From Xanthomonas hortorum (GTDB taxonomy: Bacteria; Pseudomonadota; Gammaproteobacteria; Xanthomonadales; Xanthomonadaceae): DNA of 64,000 bases. The stretch is from the NCBI RefSeq assembly GCF_002940005.1, contig NZ_MDEF01000011.1; one strand, 5' to 3'. A program made the position numbers and the translations under genes. The notes under the pieces were generated by a model, which was not told where the DNA came from, searched no databases, and saw only the letters and a list, made by a program, of their open reading frames with translations. How positions within the stretch are numbered: the stretch's first letter is position 1; the number at the start of each line of letters is the position of its first letter. Positions 26,454 through 35,118 of the stretch are shown here, piece after piece.

Positions 26454-27749
26454 ATGCAACGAGCATTACGGATTGCGGTAGTGGGCTATGGCACGGCGGG
26501 GCAGGCACTGGCGGTGCTGCTGGGTGCCGATGGGCATCGACTGGACGTGTTCGAGCGCGCCGCCGCGCCCGGGCCGGTGGGCGCAGGATTTCTGCTGCAG
26601 CCCAGCGGCCTGCAGGTGTTGTGGAAGATGGGATTGCTGTCGCAGGCGCTTGCGCATGGCGCGCCGGTGCGGCGGCTGTATGGCGAGACGCCGTGCGGGC
26701 GCGCGGTGATGGACATGCAGTATCGCGATCTGGATACGCGGCTGATGGGCTTGGGCATGCAGCGCGGGGCCTTGTTTGCGCTGTTGCGCGATGCATGGCC
26801 GGAGCAGGCGCAGCTGCATGTGGATACGCAGATCACCGCGATCGATCACGACGGCGTGCGTGTACAGGACCAGCGCGGGCACTGGCATGGTCCGTACGAT
26901 CTGATCATCGCCGCCGATGGCTCGGCCTCCACGCTCCGTGCGCAGGCGCAGGGCACGCGGCTGGATCGGGTCTATCCGTGGGGGGCGCTGTGGTGCCTGT
27001 TGCCACGCGAGGATTGGCCGTTCGTCGATGAGTTGCGTCAGCGGTATATCGGCGCACGCAAGATGATCGGCCTGCTGCCGGTGGGCACGCGGCCCGGCGA
27101 CGACACGCCGCGGCTGAGTTTTTTCTGGAGCCTGCCGTGCAGCGATTTTGCCGCGTGGGAACAGCGCGGCATCACGGCATGGCGCGATGAAGTGGCGCAG
27201 ATGTGGCCGGATGCACACGCCCGCCTGGAAACCGTGCAAGTGCATGGCGCACTGGCGCGTGCCAGTTACCGCGACGCGGTGGTGACGCGCTGGCATCGCG
27301 GCCGTTTCGTGCTGGCCGGCGATGCCGCGCATGCGATGAGTCCGCAGCTGGGGCAGGGCGTCAATATGGCATTGCTGGACGCGTTGGCGATGCGCGATGC
27401 GTTGCGGGTTGGCACCGATCTGGATGCCGCCTTGCAGCACTATCAGCGCGAACGCCAGGCGCATGTGGCAATCTACCACCGCTGGAGCCGTTGGTTGACG
27501 CCGCTGTTCCAGTCAGAGCGCGACCTATGGGCACACGGACGCGACCTGCTGATGCGCCCGATGGGCCGCGTACCTGGCGGGCGCGGACATATGCTGCGCG
27601 TGCTCAGCGGTACCCAGCAGGGGTGGTTCGGCAAGCTGGCGTTGGCGCCGGAGTTTGTGGAGGCGTTGTCGCAACCAGTGCCGCAACCGTACCTGTCGCC
27701 ACAGCTGCAAACACCTGCTGAAGCCGATGGCGTTAAAGCCGTGATATAG
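26454..27749 (+). CDS. FAD-dependent monooxygenase (PHBH-like)
   Basis: Aromatic-ring-hydroxylase-like flavoprotein of 431 residues. The N-terminal GxGxxG is in AVVGYGTAGQALAVLLG, the NADPH/FAD-linking DG motif is IIAADGSAST, and GDAAHAMSPQLGQGVNMALLD is the ribityl-binding motif near residue 290. The substrate cannot be told. It stands alone, with a terminator before it and a convergent gene after it. Short stretches show little deviation in composition from its neighbours. Confidence 0.9.
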   Translation: MQRALRIAVVGYGTAGQALAVLLGADGHRLDVFERAAAPGPVGAGFLLQPSGLQVLWKMGLLSQALAHGAPVRRLYGETPCGRAVMDMQYRDLDTRLMGLGMQRGALFALLRDAWPEQAQLHVDTQITAIDHDGVRVQDQRGHWHGPYDLIIAADGSASTLRAQAQGTRLDRVYPWGALWCLLPREDWPFVDELRQRYIGARKMIGLLPVGTRPGDDTPRLSFFWSLPCSDFAAWEQRGITAWRDEVAQMWPDAHARLETVQVHGALARASYRDAVVTRWHRGRFVLAGDAAHAMSPQLGQGVNMALLDALAMRDALRVGTDLDAALQHYQRERQAHVAIYHRWSRWLTPLFQSERDLWAHGRDLLMRPMGRVPGGRGHMLRVLSGTQQGWFGKLALAPEFVEALSQPVPQPYLSPQLQTPAEADGVKAVI

Positions 27750-27827
27750 CGCGTGTGGGTTGTTGCGGGCCAGACGGGTGATCTATCTGATGCGTGCTGG
27801 CGTGAGCGCAGTCGCACTGCTGTGTCG

Positions 27828-28472
27828 TTAGCGTACCGGCAATGCCACCGCATCGCCTTCCACACAGGCGACCAGGCGCTCGCCTTCGATCAGCGTTGGC
27901 ACGATGCCGGCGGTGAAATGCGAGAACGCCGGCAGGATGGTGACGCGCTCGCGCAACCAGAACGCCGGCCAGCGACGCGACATGCCGGGCAACGCGGCCA
28001 GCGGATGCAGATGCCCGCACAGCACGTGCCCGGTAGGATGCGGCAAGGGATCGTGGCGCAGCACGAACGGGCCGTCTTCGACCTGCTCGCCGGCCGCTTC
28101 GATATGCAGATCCGCACCGGCCAGGGCGCGGTCGTGGTTGCCGCGGATGGCGATCACGCGCAACGCGCAGTGACGCTCGCGCCAGGCGCTCCAGCGGCGA
28201 TGCCAGGCCGCGCGCGGGGCAGGCCCGTGCAGCAGATCGCCGAGGATCCATAACGCCTCCACGTCGCGTTGTTCCAGCAACGTATCCAGCCGATCCAGAT
28301 CGTGCGCGGTGCCGCCGGCCGGCATCCCGATGCCGGCGCGACGGAACACATCGGCCTTGCCCAGATGCAGGTCGGCGATCAACAAGGCGCGTTGCGCCGG
28401 CCGGTACAGCGCCCGCTCGCCGAGCAATTCCACTGTTTCGCCGGCCAGCTGCAGTTGCACGCTATCGCCCAT
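27828..28472 (-). CDS. pdeM: ligase-associated DNA damage response metallophosphoesterase PdeM
   Basis: Calcineurin-like phosphoesterase of 214 residues. The metal-binding motifs follow the family order: LIADLHLGK, ILGDLLHG, IRGNHD, and CGHLHP. In the ligase-associated repair cluster this protein is a Mn-dependent nuclease/phosphodiesterase. It is the last gene of the four-gene minus-strand operon, and its start lies 11 bases inside the helicase gene, so the two are translationally linked. Confidence 0.93.
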   Translation of the reverse strand: MGDSVQLQLAGETVELLGERALYRPAQRALLIADLHLGKADVFRRAGIGMPAGGTAHDLDRLDTLLEQRDVEALWILGDLLHGPAPRAAWHRRWSAWRERHCALRVIAIRGNHDRALAGADLHIEAAGEQVEDGPFVLRHDPLPHPTGHVLCGHLHPLAALPGMSRRWPAFWLRERVTILPAFSHFTAGIVPTLIEGERLVACVEGDAVALPVR

Positions 28473-30957
28473 GTTTACGCTCCAGTTGTTCGGCAGCGCG
28501 CAGCACGCGGGCCTTCCAGTCTTCGGTACTCAGTTGGCCGCGCACACGTTCTGCCCATAACGGAAACGAAAGGGGAGTCAGACTGCGCGGTTTGCACAGG
28601 CGTAGTTCGCGGCGTGCGCAATCTTCCAGTGCATGCGCAAGCCGCGCCAGTTCGAGCTGGCCTTCGAACACTTCGCGCTCGGCTTGAGCAAGCAGCAGAT
28701 GCTCGGGATCGAAACGCTGCAACACGTCGTACAGCAATCCGCTGGAGGCCTGCAGCTGACGCAGGCTGCGCGGCGCGCGGCCAGGCAGCGCTGGCGACAG
28801 CAACCCAGCGACGCGTGCGATCTCGCGAAATTGCCGGCGCGCCAGTTCGCCCAGATTGAGGCTGTCGCGCAGATCGTCGAGCAACCCGGCTGGCGACAAC
28901 AAGCTCTGCAGTACGCTCGCGTCGAGTTCCACATCCTGCGCGGGCGACAGCACAAAGCCATAATCGTTGGCGGCGAAACTGAAGGTGTTGCGCTGACGCC
29001 GACCCCAGCGTGCGGCAAGCAACGCAGCCAGCCCTTCATTGACCTGACGCCCGGCGAACGGATACACGAATACATGCCGGCCATCGCGCGCCTTGATGCT
29101 TTCCACCAGCAGATGGTCCGGGCCGGGTAGCGAGGACAGCGATGACTGCAAGCGCAGTAACGGCGCAAGCGCCTGCATTTCCGGCGCATCGCCGGGATCG
29201 GCAAACACCGCCTCGACCTCGCGTCCCAAGGCCGACGACAACGGCATGCGCCCGCCCATCCATTTCGGCACCACGCCACTGCCGCCCTTGGCCACGCGCA
29301 CATAAGCGGTCATGTCTTCCAGCCGCACCAGCTCCAGCAAACGCCCGGCGAATTGAAAACGATCGCCACGGCGCAGACGGCCGACGAACTGTTCTTCCAC
29401 CGCACCCAGGCGCCCGCCGCGCAGGAACTGCACGCGCACGCTGCCATCGCTGGTGATGGTGCCGATGGACAAGCGATGCCGTAGCGCGACGCGCCGATCG
29501 ATGACGCGATACACGCCCTCTTCGTCGCGCACGACTTTATGGAAATCCGGGTAATGCGCCAGCGCGCTGCCGCCTTGCACGATGAAGTCGAGTACCGCTT
29601 GCCAGGTGGTTTTATCCAGCGCCGTAAATGCATCGGTGCCGCGCACTTCTTCAAACACTGCATCGGCGTGGAAACCACCGCCGAGTGCAAGGGTGACGCA
29701 GTGCTGTGCCAACACATCAAGCGACAGGCGCGGCGGTGGGCGCGCTTCGATATGGCCATGCACGATCGCGCGCCGCGCAGCGGCGTATTCCACCAGTTCC
29801 AGCGCATGCGAGGGGACGCACACCACGTGTCCGGATTCGCCCGGGCGATGACGCGCGCGGCCCGCACGCTGCAGCAAGCGGGCAATGCCTTTCGGGCTGC
29901 CGACCTGCAGCACCTGATGCACCGCCGGAAAATCTACGCCCAGATCCAGGCTGGAGGTTGCCACCACGCAGCGCACGCTACCGTCGCGCAGGCCGAGTTC
30001 GGCCGCTGCGCGCAGCGAGGGATCCAGCGAGCCGTGATGCAACGCGAGCATGGCCGGATCGTCAGGCCACACCGCGTTCAAGGCCTGATGCCACAACTCG
30101 GCCTGCGCGCGCGTGTTGGTAAACACCAGGCTGGTACGTTGCTGCATGATCTTCTGCAGCACGCGCGCCAGCTGCGCCAGGCCGAGATGCCCGGCCCAGG
30201 GAAAGCGTTCGCCGCTCTCCGGCAACAACGTCTCCAACGTCATCGCGCGTGGTTTGACGCCCGAGACCAGCGCAGCCTCCGGGCGATGCGGCAACAGCAC
30301 ATCGCGTGCTTGGGATAAGTTGCCCAGCGTCGCCGACAAGCCCCAGATGCGTAGTGCTGGCGCCCAGCCGCGCAAGCGCGCCAAGCACAGTTGCAGCAAC
30401 ACGCCGCGTTTGTTGCCGAGCAGCTCATGCCACTCGTCAACGATCACGCAGCGCAGCGCCGACAATTGCGGCGCGGTATCCGGGTACGACAGCAACAACG
30501 CCAACGATTCGGGCGTGGTGACCAGTACATCGAGCTTGCCGCTGCGCGCCAGCCGCTTGTCGCGCGCGCTGGCATCGCCGGTACGCAAGCCCACCTGCCA
30601 ATCCAGCCCCAGTGCTTCCACCGGTTCACGCAGGGCGCGTGCGGTATCGGCGGCGAGTGCGCGCAACGGGGTGATCCACAGTACTTGCAGTGTGCGTTGC
30701 TGCTGACGACGCGCAGTCGTCGTGACAGATTTGATCGGCGTGCGGCGCCCGCGTGCAGCCAACGCTTCCAGCAGCGGCCCGCCGAAGGCCGCCAGCGTCT
30801 TGCCGCTACCGGTTGGCGTATGCAACAAGCCGGATTCGCCATCGAGATAGCGCTTCCACACATCGCGTTGAAACGGCAACGGCGCCCAGCCGCGCTGCGC
30901 GAACCAGGCACGCCATTGCTGCAATGGCGTGCCGCGTGTTTGCTGCGCGTCGCTCAC
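28462..30957 (-). CDS. ligase-associated DExH-box DNA helicase (Lhr-core type)
   Basis: Superfamily 2 helicase of 831 residues. The Walker A box is LHTPTGSGKT (Lys53), the Walker B box is VIVDEWHELL, motif III is GLSATLGN, and motif VI is QRAGRARHRPGE. The long C-terminal region (winged-helix and DUF4986/beta-barrel parts) matches the Lhr-core architecture. It moves along single-stranded DNA in the family. The GTG start at 30957 overlaps the ligase stop (GTGA). The same frame is open upstream through the ligase gene, but the sequence there has no helicase character. Confidence 0.93.
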   Translation of the reverse strand: MSDAQQTRGTPLQQWRAWFAQRGWAPLPFQRDVWKRYLDGESGLLHTPTGSGKTLAAFGGPLLEALAARGRRTPIKSVTTTARRQQQRTLQVLWITPLRALAADTARALREPVEALGLDWQVGLRTGDASARDKRLARSGKLDVLVTTPESLALLLSYPDTAPQLSALRCVIVDEWHELLGNKRGVLLQLCLARLRGWAPALRIWGLSATLGNLSQARDVLLPHRPEAALVSGVKPRAMTLETLLPESGERFPWAGHLGLAQLARVLQKIMQQRTSLVFTNTRAQAELWHQALNAVWPDDPAMLALHHGSLDPSLRAAAELGLRDGSVRCVVATSSLDLGVDFPAVHQVLQVGSPKGIARLLQRAGRARHRPGESGHVVCVPSHALELVEYAAARRAIVHGHIEARPPPRLSLDVLAQHCVTLALGGGFHADAVFEEVRGTDAFTALDKTTWQAVLDFIVQGGSALAHYPDFHKVVRDEEGVYRVIDRRVALRHRLSIGTITSDGSVRVQFLRGGRLGAVEEQFVGRLRRGDRFQFAGRLLELVRLEDMTAYVRVAKGGSGVVPKWMGGRMPLSSALGREVEAVFADPGDAPEMQALAPLLRLQSSLSSLPGPDHLLVESIKARDGRHVFVYPFAGRQVNEGLAALLAARWGRRQRNTFSFAANDYGFVLSPAQDVELDASVLQSLLSPAGLLDDLRDSLNLGELARRQFREIARVAGLLSPALPGRAPRSLRQLQASSGLLYDVLQRFDPEHLLLAQAEREVFEGQLELARLAHALEDCARRELRLCKPRSLTPLSFPLWAERVRGQLSTEDWKARVLRAAEQLERKHGR

Positions 30958-32558
30958 CGTGCCAGCGCCTGCAAGCTGCTCAGGTGATCGGCCTCGGCCA
31001 TCGGCTTGTCCTGGCGCCAGCGCAAAATCCGCGGAAAACGCACCGCAATGCCGGACTTGTGCCGCGCGCTGCGATTGACCGCTTCGAACCCCAGCTCGAA
31101 CACATGATGCGCGGTGACCGCGCGCACCGGGCCGAAGCGCTCGGTGGTATTGGCGCGGATCCAGCGATCCAGTTGCAGAATTTCCTTGTCGTCCAGACCG
31201 GAATACGCCTTGGCGATCGGCACCAGCTGGCCCTCGTGCCACAGCCCGAACGTGTAGTCGGTGTACAGCGTGCTGCGCCGGCCATGACCGGCTTGCGCAT
31301 ACAGCAGCACCGCATCGATGGTGAGCGGGTCGATCTTCCATTTCCACCAGTCGCCGCGTCGACGACCGGATTGATACACCGAATTGGCGCGCTTGAGCAT
31401 CAGCCCTTCCACGCCGCGCTCGCGTGCATCCAGGCGCACTTGCGCGGCGGCCTGCCAATCGCTCACCTGCACCAATGGCGAGGCAACGATGCGTGGATCG
31501 GCGAGTGTGGCCAGCACGCCTTCCAGCAGCGCGCGACGCTCCTGCAATGGACGTTCGCGTAAATCCTCGCCGTCCAGCTCTAGCAGATCGTAGGCGACCA
31601 CACGTGCTGGCGCTGCTACCAATGTCTTTGGCCCGGGCTTGAGCCGCTGGATGCGCGTCTGCAAGGCGGTGAACGGCATCGGCAATGGCTGCTCCGGTTG
31701 CCAGGCCAACAGCTCGCCATCGATCACGGTGCCCTCTGGCAACTGCATCGCAGCCTGTTCGATTTCCGGAAAACGACCATCCAGACGTTCTTCGCCGCGT
31801 GACCACAACGCCGCTTCGCCAGCGCGTCGAATCAGCTGCAGCCGAATGCCGTCCCACTTCCATTCCAGCAACCAGGCATCGACCGCGCCCAGCGTGTCGA
31901 CCTCGGCTTCCAGTGGCGAGGCGAGAAAGAACGGGTAGGGCTGCTGCCGATCGCCGGGCAATTCTTCGGCGGTCAGCAGGTTGGCCAGATAGGTCGGATG
32001 CGGCCGCCAGCTGCCGAGCATGCGCTGCGCAATACGTGCGATCTCTATCCCGGACATCTCGGCTAAGGCCTGTTGCACCAGTCGCTGCGACACGCCGACG
32101 CGCAGCGCGCCAGTCAGCAGCTTGTTGAACACCAGACGCTCGTCGAAGGCCAGGCTGCGCCATGCCTGCACGATGCAGGCCTTGCGTACATCGACGTCTT
32201 GATTGGCGATCGGCAGCAGCCGCTGTTCGATCCATTCTGCAAGCGGTAAATCCGCCGCTTCGGTGGCTGGATCATCCAACAGCAAGGCCAGTGTTTCGGC
32301 CAGATCGCCGACGTGGTCGTAGCTATCTGCAACCAACCAATCGGCAATACCGGCGGTCTCGGTGATCCATTCGCGCAACTCGCCGCTGCTGGCGATGCGC
32401 ATGCGCGTGCTGGCGACTTTGCCGCCGGCCAGCAGGTACAACGCCCAGGCCGCATCAAGCGGCGGCGCGCTGCCGAAGTAACGCACCAACGCTGCGCGCT
32501 TGTCGAGCGTACCGGTGCTGCGGTCCAGGGTGCGGTACAACGCGGCAAATCGCTTCAC
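30954..32558 (-). CDS. ATP-dependent DNA ligase (LigC/ligase-associated type)
   Basis: ATP-dependent ligase of 534 residues. The adenylation site is KWDGIR in EWKWDGIRLQL, with Lys234 as the nucleophile. A helical N-terminal DNA-binding domain of about 200 residues precedes it, and the OB domain follows, with the conserved GLMLKRANSVYQSG and WWKWKID (motifs IV-V). The GTG at 32558 gives VKRFAALYRTLD, typical of the family; an upstream in-frame extension adds only Arg-rich residues. It sits between exonuclease and helicase genes in the operon. It is probably dispensable for replication, which needs the NAD ligase. Confidence 0.93.
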   Translation of the reverse strand: MKRFAALYRTLDRSTGTLDKRAALVRYFGSAPPLDAAWALYLLAGGKVASTRMRIASSGELREWITETAGIADWLVADSYDHVGDLAETLALLLDDPATEAADLPLAEWIEQRLLPIANQDVDVRKACIVQAWRSLAFDERLVFNKLLTGALRVGVSQRLVQQALAEMSGIEIARIAQRMLGSWRPHPTYLANLLTAEELPGDRQQPYPFFLASPLEAEVDTLGAVDAWLLEWKWDGIRLQLIRRAGEAALWSRGEERLDGRFPEIEQAAMQLPEGTVIDGELLAWQPEQPLPMPFTALQTRIQRLKPGPKTLVAAPARVVAYDLLELDGEDLRERPLQERRALLEGVLATLADPRIVASPLVQVSDWQAAAQVRLDARERGVEGLMLKRANSVYQSGRRRGDWWKWKIDPLTIDAVLLYAQAGHGRRSTLYTDYTFGLWHEGQLVPIAKAYSGLDDKEILQLDRWIRANTTERFGPVRAVTAHHVFELGFEAVNRSARHKSGIAVRFPRILRWRQDKPMAEADHLSSLQALAR

Positions 32559-32784
32559 AGCTCTACCCGCGCGTGTGCGCTTTTGCCTGCGGCACGCAGT
32601 GCCAATGCGCATCGCGTAAACGCACTCACGCTGCGCGTGCGAAGCTGCGGCTGCGGCGGTCCGACAATGGCCGCAGGCGCAGCGCGATGAATGCGAAACG
32701 CCAAGGCGTGCCGACGAAACGCAAGCGCGCCGCTCAGGCGAATGCGGGGACGTGCGCGAACATAACGACGTGCGGGCAGCGGGT

Positions 32785-33795
32785 TCATTCCTCGGCTCCG
32801 AAATCGGTGCGGAAGGCTTCGGCTGCGACGCCGCGTTCCAGCAGATGCTGGATCAAGGCATCGGTATTGCCATGGGTGGCGATCACCCGGCGTGCGCCGG
32901 TCTCTTCGATGGTGCGCAACAGGTCCGGCCAATCGGCATGATCGGACACCACAAAACCGCGGTCGTAATTGCGCCGACGGCGATTGCCGCGAATGCGCAT
33001 CCAGCCCGATGCAAACCCCTGTTGCGCATGCCGGAAACGACGGATCCAGGCACTACCGGCCGCCGAGGGCGGCGCCAACACCAATTGCCCGGCATAGTCG
33101 GCGCCGCGCGCGTGTTCGCTGACCGGTTGGGTGTCCAGCATCGCGATGCCGGCCTGGCGATACACCTCCACGCCCACCGCGATCGCGCCATGCAACAACG
33201 CCGGTTGCGTGTCCCAGGCGCGCAGTTCCGCCAACACCCGTTGCGCCTTGCCCAAGGCATAGCAATAGAGGATGGCCGCTTCGCCGCGCTCGGCGCATTC
33301 GTGGCGCCAGGCGACGATATCGGCCGCGACATCGGAGGTCGCCGGCCAGCGATACACCGGCAGCCCGAAGGTCGCTTCGGTGATGAAGGTGTCGCACGGC
33401 ACCACTTCGAACGGCTTGCAGGTGGGGTCGTGCTGCCGTTTGTAGTCGCCCGAGGCGACCCAGACCTCGCCATCGACTTCGATGCGCACCTGCGCCGAGC
33501 CGAGCACGTGGCCGGCCGGATGCAGCGACACCTGCGCACGTCCCAGGCGAAACGCTTCACCATCGGCATGCGTGTGATAGACCTGCTCGCCGAGGCGCCA
33601 CTGCAGGATCGGCAGGCTCTCGTGCGTGCAGTGGTATTCGCCCATGCCGCTGCGCGCGTGGTCGCCATGCCCGTGGGTGATCACCGCACGCGGCACCGGC
33701 CGCCAGGGATCGATATGGAAGTCGCCCTGCGGGCAGTACAGACCCTCGGGGCCAAGCACCACCAGATCGCCAGGTTTGTCGTTGCCGTTGCGCAT
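32785..33795 (-). CDS. ligase-associated DNA exonuclease (metallo-beta-lactamase fold)
   Basis: Beta-CASP/metallo-beta-lactamase nuclease of 336 residues. The zinc motif HGHGDH (residues 41-46) is followed by LHPAGHVLG, then GDYKRQHDP and the C-terminal VVSDHADWPDL, all expected in this exonuclease family. It trims DNA ends in the ligase-linked repair system. The ATG at 33795 gives MRNGNDKPGD; an earlier in-frame ATG would add 28 residues lacking family match. A 226-base spacer separates it from the ligase, so it may be cotranscribed but not coupled. It is the first gene of the minus-strand cluster. Confidence 0.93.
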   Translation of the reverse strand: MRNGNDKPGDLVVLGPEGLYCPQGDFHIDPWRPVPRAVITHGHGDHARSGMGEYHCTHESLPILQWRLGEQVYHTHADGEAFRLGRAQVSLHPAGHVLGSAQVRIEVDGEVWVASGDYKRQHDPTCKPFEVVPCDTFITEATFGLPVYRWPATSDVAADIVAWRHECAERGEAAILYCYALGKAQRVLAELRAWDTQPALLHGAIAVGVEVYRQAGIAMLDTQPVSEHARGADYAGQLVLAPPSAAGSAWIRRFRHAQQGFASGWMRIRGNRRRRNYDRGFVVSDHADWPDLLRTIEETGARRVIATHGNTDALIQHLLERGVAAEAFRTDFGAEE

Positions 33796-34149
33796 GCGGC
33801 AACTCTGGCCAAGCCGGTGTGCAGATCCTGAGAATGGGAATGGCATGCATCGGCGTAGCGGCCCGACACGTGCTTGCACGGCGAGGTTCGGGTGGACGCG
33901 TGCGTGCTTACGCGAAAGCGTCTAGCGCGACGCGGTCGAGCATTTCGCGTGGCGAGACGTGCGCCTTCAACGTCGCTGGGACGCTAGGACGTTGCCTTTT
34001 GCTGCATCGAGAACGCAAATAAAACCTGACAAGCGAACATCAAAAGCGAGGAGTGATCGGCGTTATCCGCGTTGATCCCGCTCCGATCCTGATCTCCCGC
34101 ACGCCCGATCTCCTGCGTGTCTTCCATCTGGCGCTTGCCGTCTTACACC
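33796..34149. other. gene-free spacer
   Basis: About 350 bases between two minus-strand genes. I see no convincing open frame, RNA gene or strong terminator. A short AACGTC...GACGTT inverted repeat lies near 33973-33996. Confidence 0.5.
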
Positions 34150-34515
34150 CTAATGCCGCGTACGCCGCCCAGGCGAACGCACCGCAGTCGCCTCCACGGC
34201 CAAGGTAAATCCACGCTCTTCGCCACCCTGCATTGCGCCCACATCCACCACCTGGCGCCGAATCTCTTCGCCCTTGCCGTTACGCACCGACACCACCACG
34301 GTGTATTCCCATGGATCGCCATCGGCAGGATGACGGATGGTGCCGTCGACCTTGAGCGGCACGATCGGGGCGGGCTGCGCATGTTGCACAGCCGCCGAGT
34401 CGAAGCGCAGGTGATGCTTGCACGCAGGGCAGACGCTGGCGCTTTCCAGAATCGTCGCCTTGCAGTGCGGACAGCTGCGCGTGGCACCGGGCGTGCCCGG
34501 GCGAGGTACACTCAT
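34150..34515 (-). CDS. zinc-ribbon protein of unknown function
   Basis: Protein of 121 residues with an N-terminal zinc ribbon (CPHC and CPAC, 11 residues apart, in SCPHCKATILESASVCPACK). The rest, with WEYTVVVSVRNGKGEEI and GGEERGFTLAVEATAV, reads like a beta-sandwich domain, as in small envelope- or cytoskeleton-associated adaptor proteins. The ATG at 34515 overlaps the bactofilin stop (ATGA), so the two proteins are made from one message. I do not recognise a function. Confidence 0.82.
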   Translation of the reverse strand: MSVPRPGTPGATRSCPHCKATILESASVCPACKHHLRFDSAAVQHAQPAPIVPLKVDGTIRHPADGDPWEYTVVVSVRNGKGEEIRRQVVDVGAMQGGEERGFTLAVEATAVRSPGRRTRH

Positions 34516-35087
34516 GTGGCGTCGCTGTCTCCGCTCACGATTGCCTTGCTTGTGCCAACCGGTTTGCCGGTGTCTTCGCCCCAGCCGAAATCGGCCTGGC
34601 CGCGCATGCGGGCGCCCGACGCCACGGTGAGGCTACCGGCCTTGACGTCGCCGACCAGCACACCGGAGGTCTGCAATTCCACTTGCGCGGCCGATTCGAT
34701 ATTGCCCTCCAGTTCGCCGGCGATGATCACCTTGTTGGCGCGCACGCCGCCGTTGAGCTTGGCGCCGCGTTCGATGGTGAGATCGCCCTTGACGTTGACG
34801 TCGCCCTTGAAGCGGCCGGCCAGACGCACGTGCCCGGCACCTTCGATCTTGCCTTCGATGCTGATGTCGGCGGCGATCAGCGATTCTTTCGCCTCACTCT
34901 GGCGCTGCGGGGCCGCAGTGCTGGTTGCCGGCGTCACCGGCGCAACACTGGGCGGGGCGGTGGCAGGCACCGGCGGAGCGGGGCTGGCCTCGGCGGTGAA
35001 CAACCGGCCATCGGCGGCGGGGGGAACTTCGGGTGCGGCCGGAATGCCGTCTTTCTTGTTGGGACCTTGATCGCGCCACATCGACAT
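34512..35087 (-). CDS. bactofilin-family cytoskeletal protein
   Basis: Protein of 191 residues with the bactofilin core from about residue 70 to 165: ISIEGKIEGAGHVRLAGRF, then VNVKGDLTIERGAKLNG, and repeated ~20-residue beta-helical turns. A long Pro- and Ala-rich disordered N-terminus precedes it. Bactofilins polymerise without nucleotides and position cell-wall or polar complexes. It lies 31 bases after the diguanylate cyclase stop and overlaps the zinc-ribbon gene, forming an apparent operon. Confidence 0.9.
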   Translation of the reverse strand: MSMWRDQGPNKKDGIPAAPEVPPAADGRLFTAEASPAPPVPATAPPSVAPVTPATSTAAPQRQSEAKESLIAADISIEGKIEGAGHVRLAGRFKGDVNVKGDLTIERGAKLNGGVRANKVIIAGELEGNIESAAQVELQTSGVLVGDVKAGSLTVASGARMRGQADFGWGEDTGKPVGTSKAIVSGDSDAT

Positions 35088-35118
35088 CGGATTGCCTCGC
35101 TTGGGGGGTCAAGGCCGA

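Noticed and set aside
28462..32235. A 1257-codon frame suggesting a ligase-helicase fusion
   Set aside because: The first ~426 codons are in a different frame from the real ligase and lack domain features. The helicase starts at the GTG at 30957, overlapping the ligase stop.
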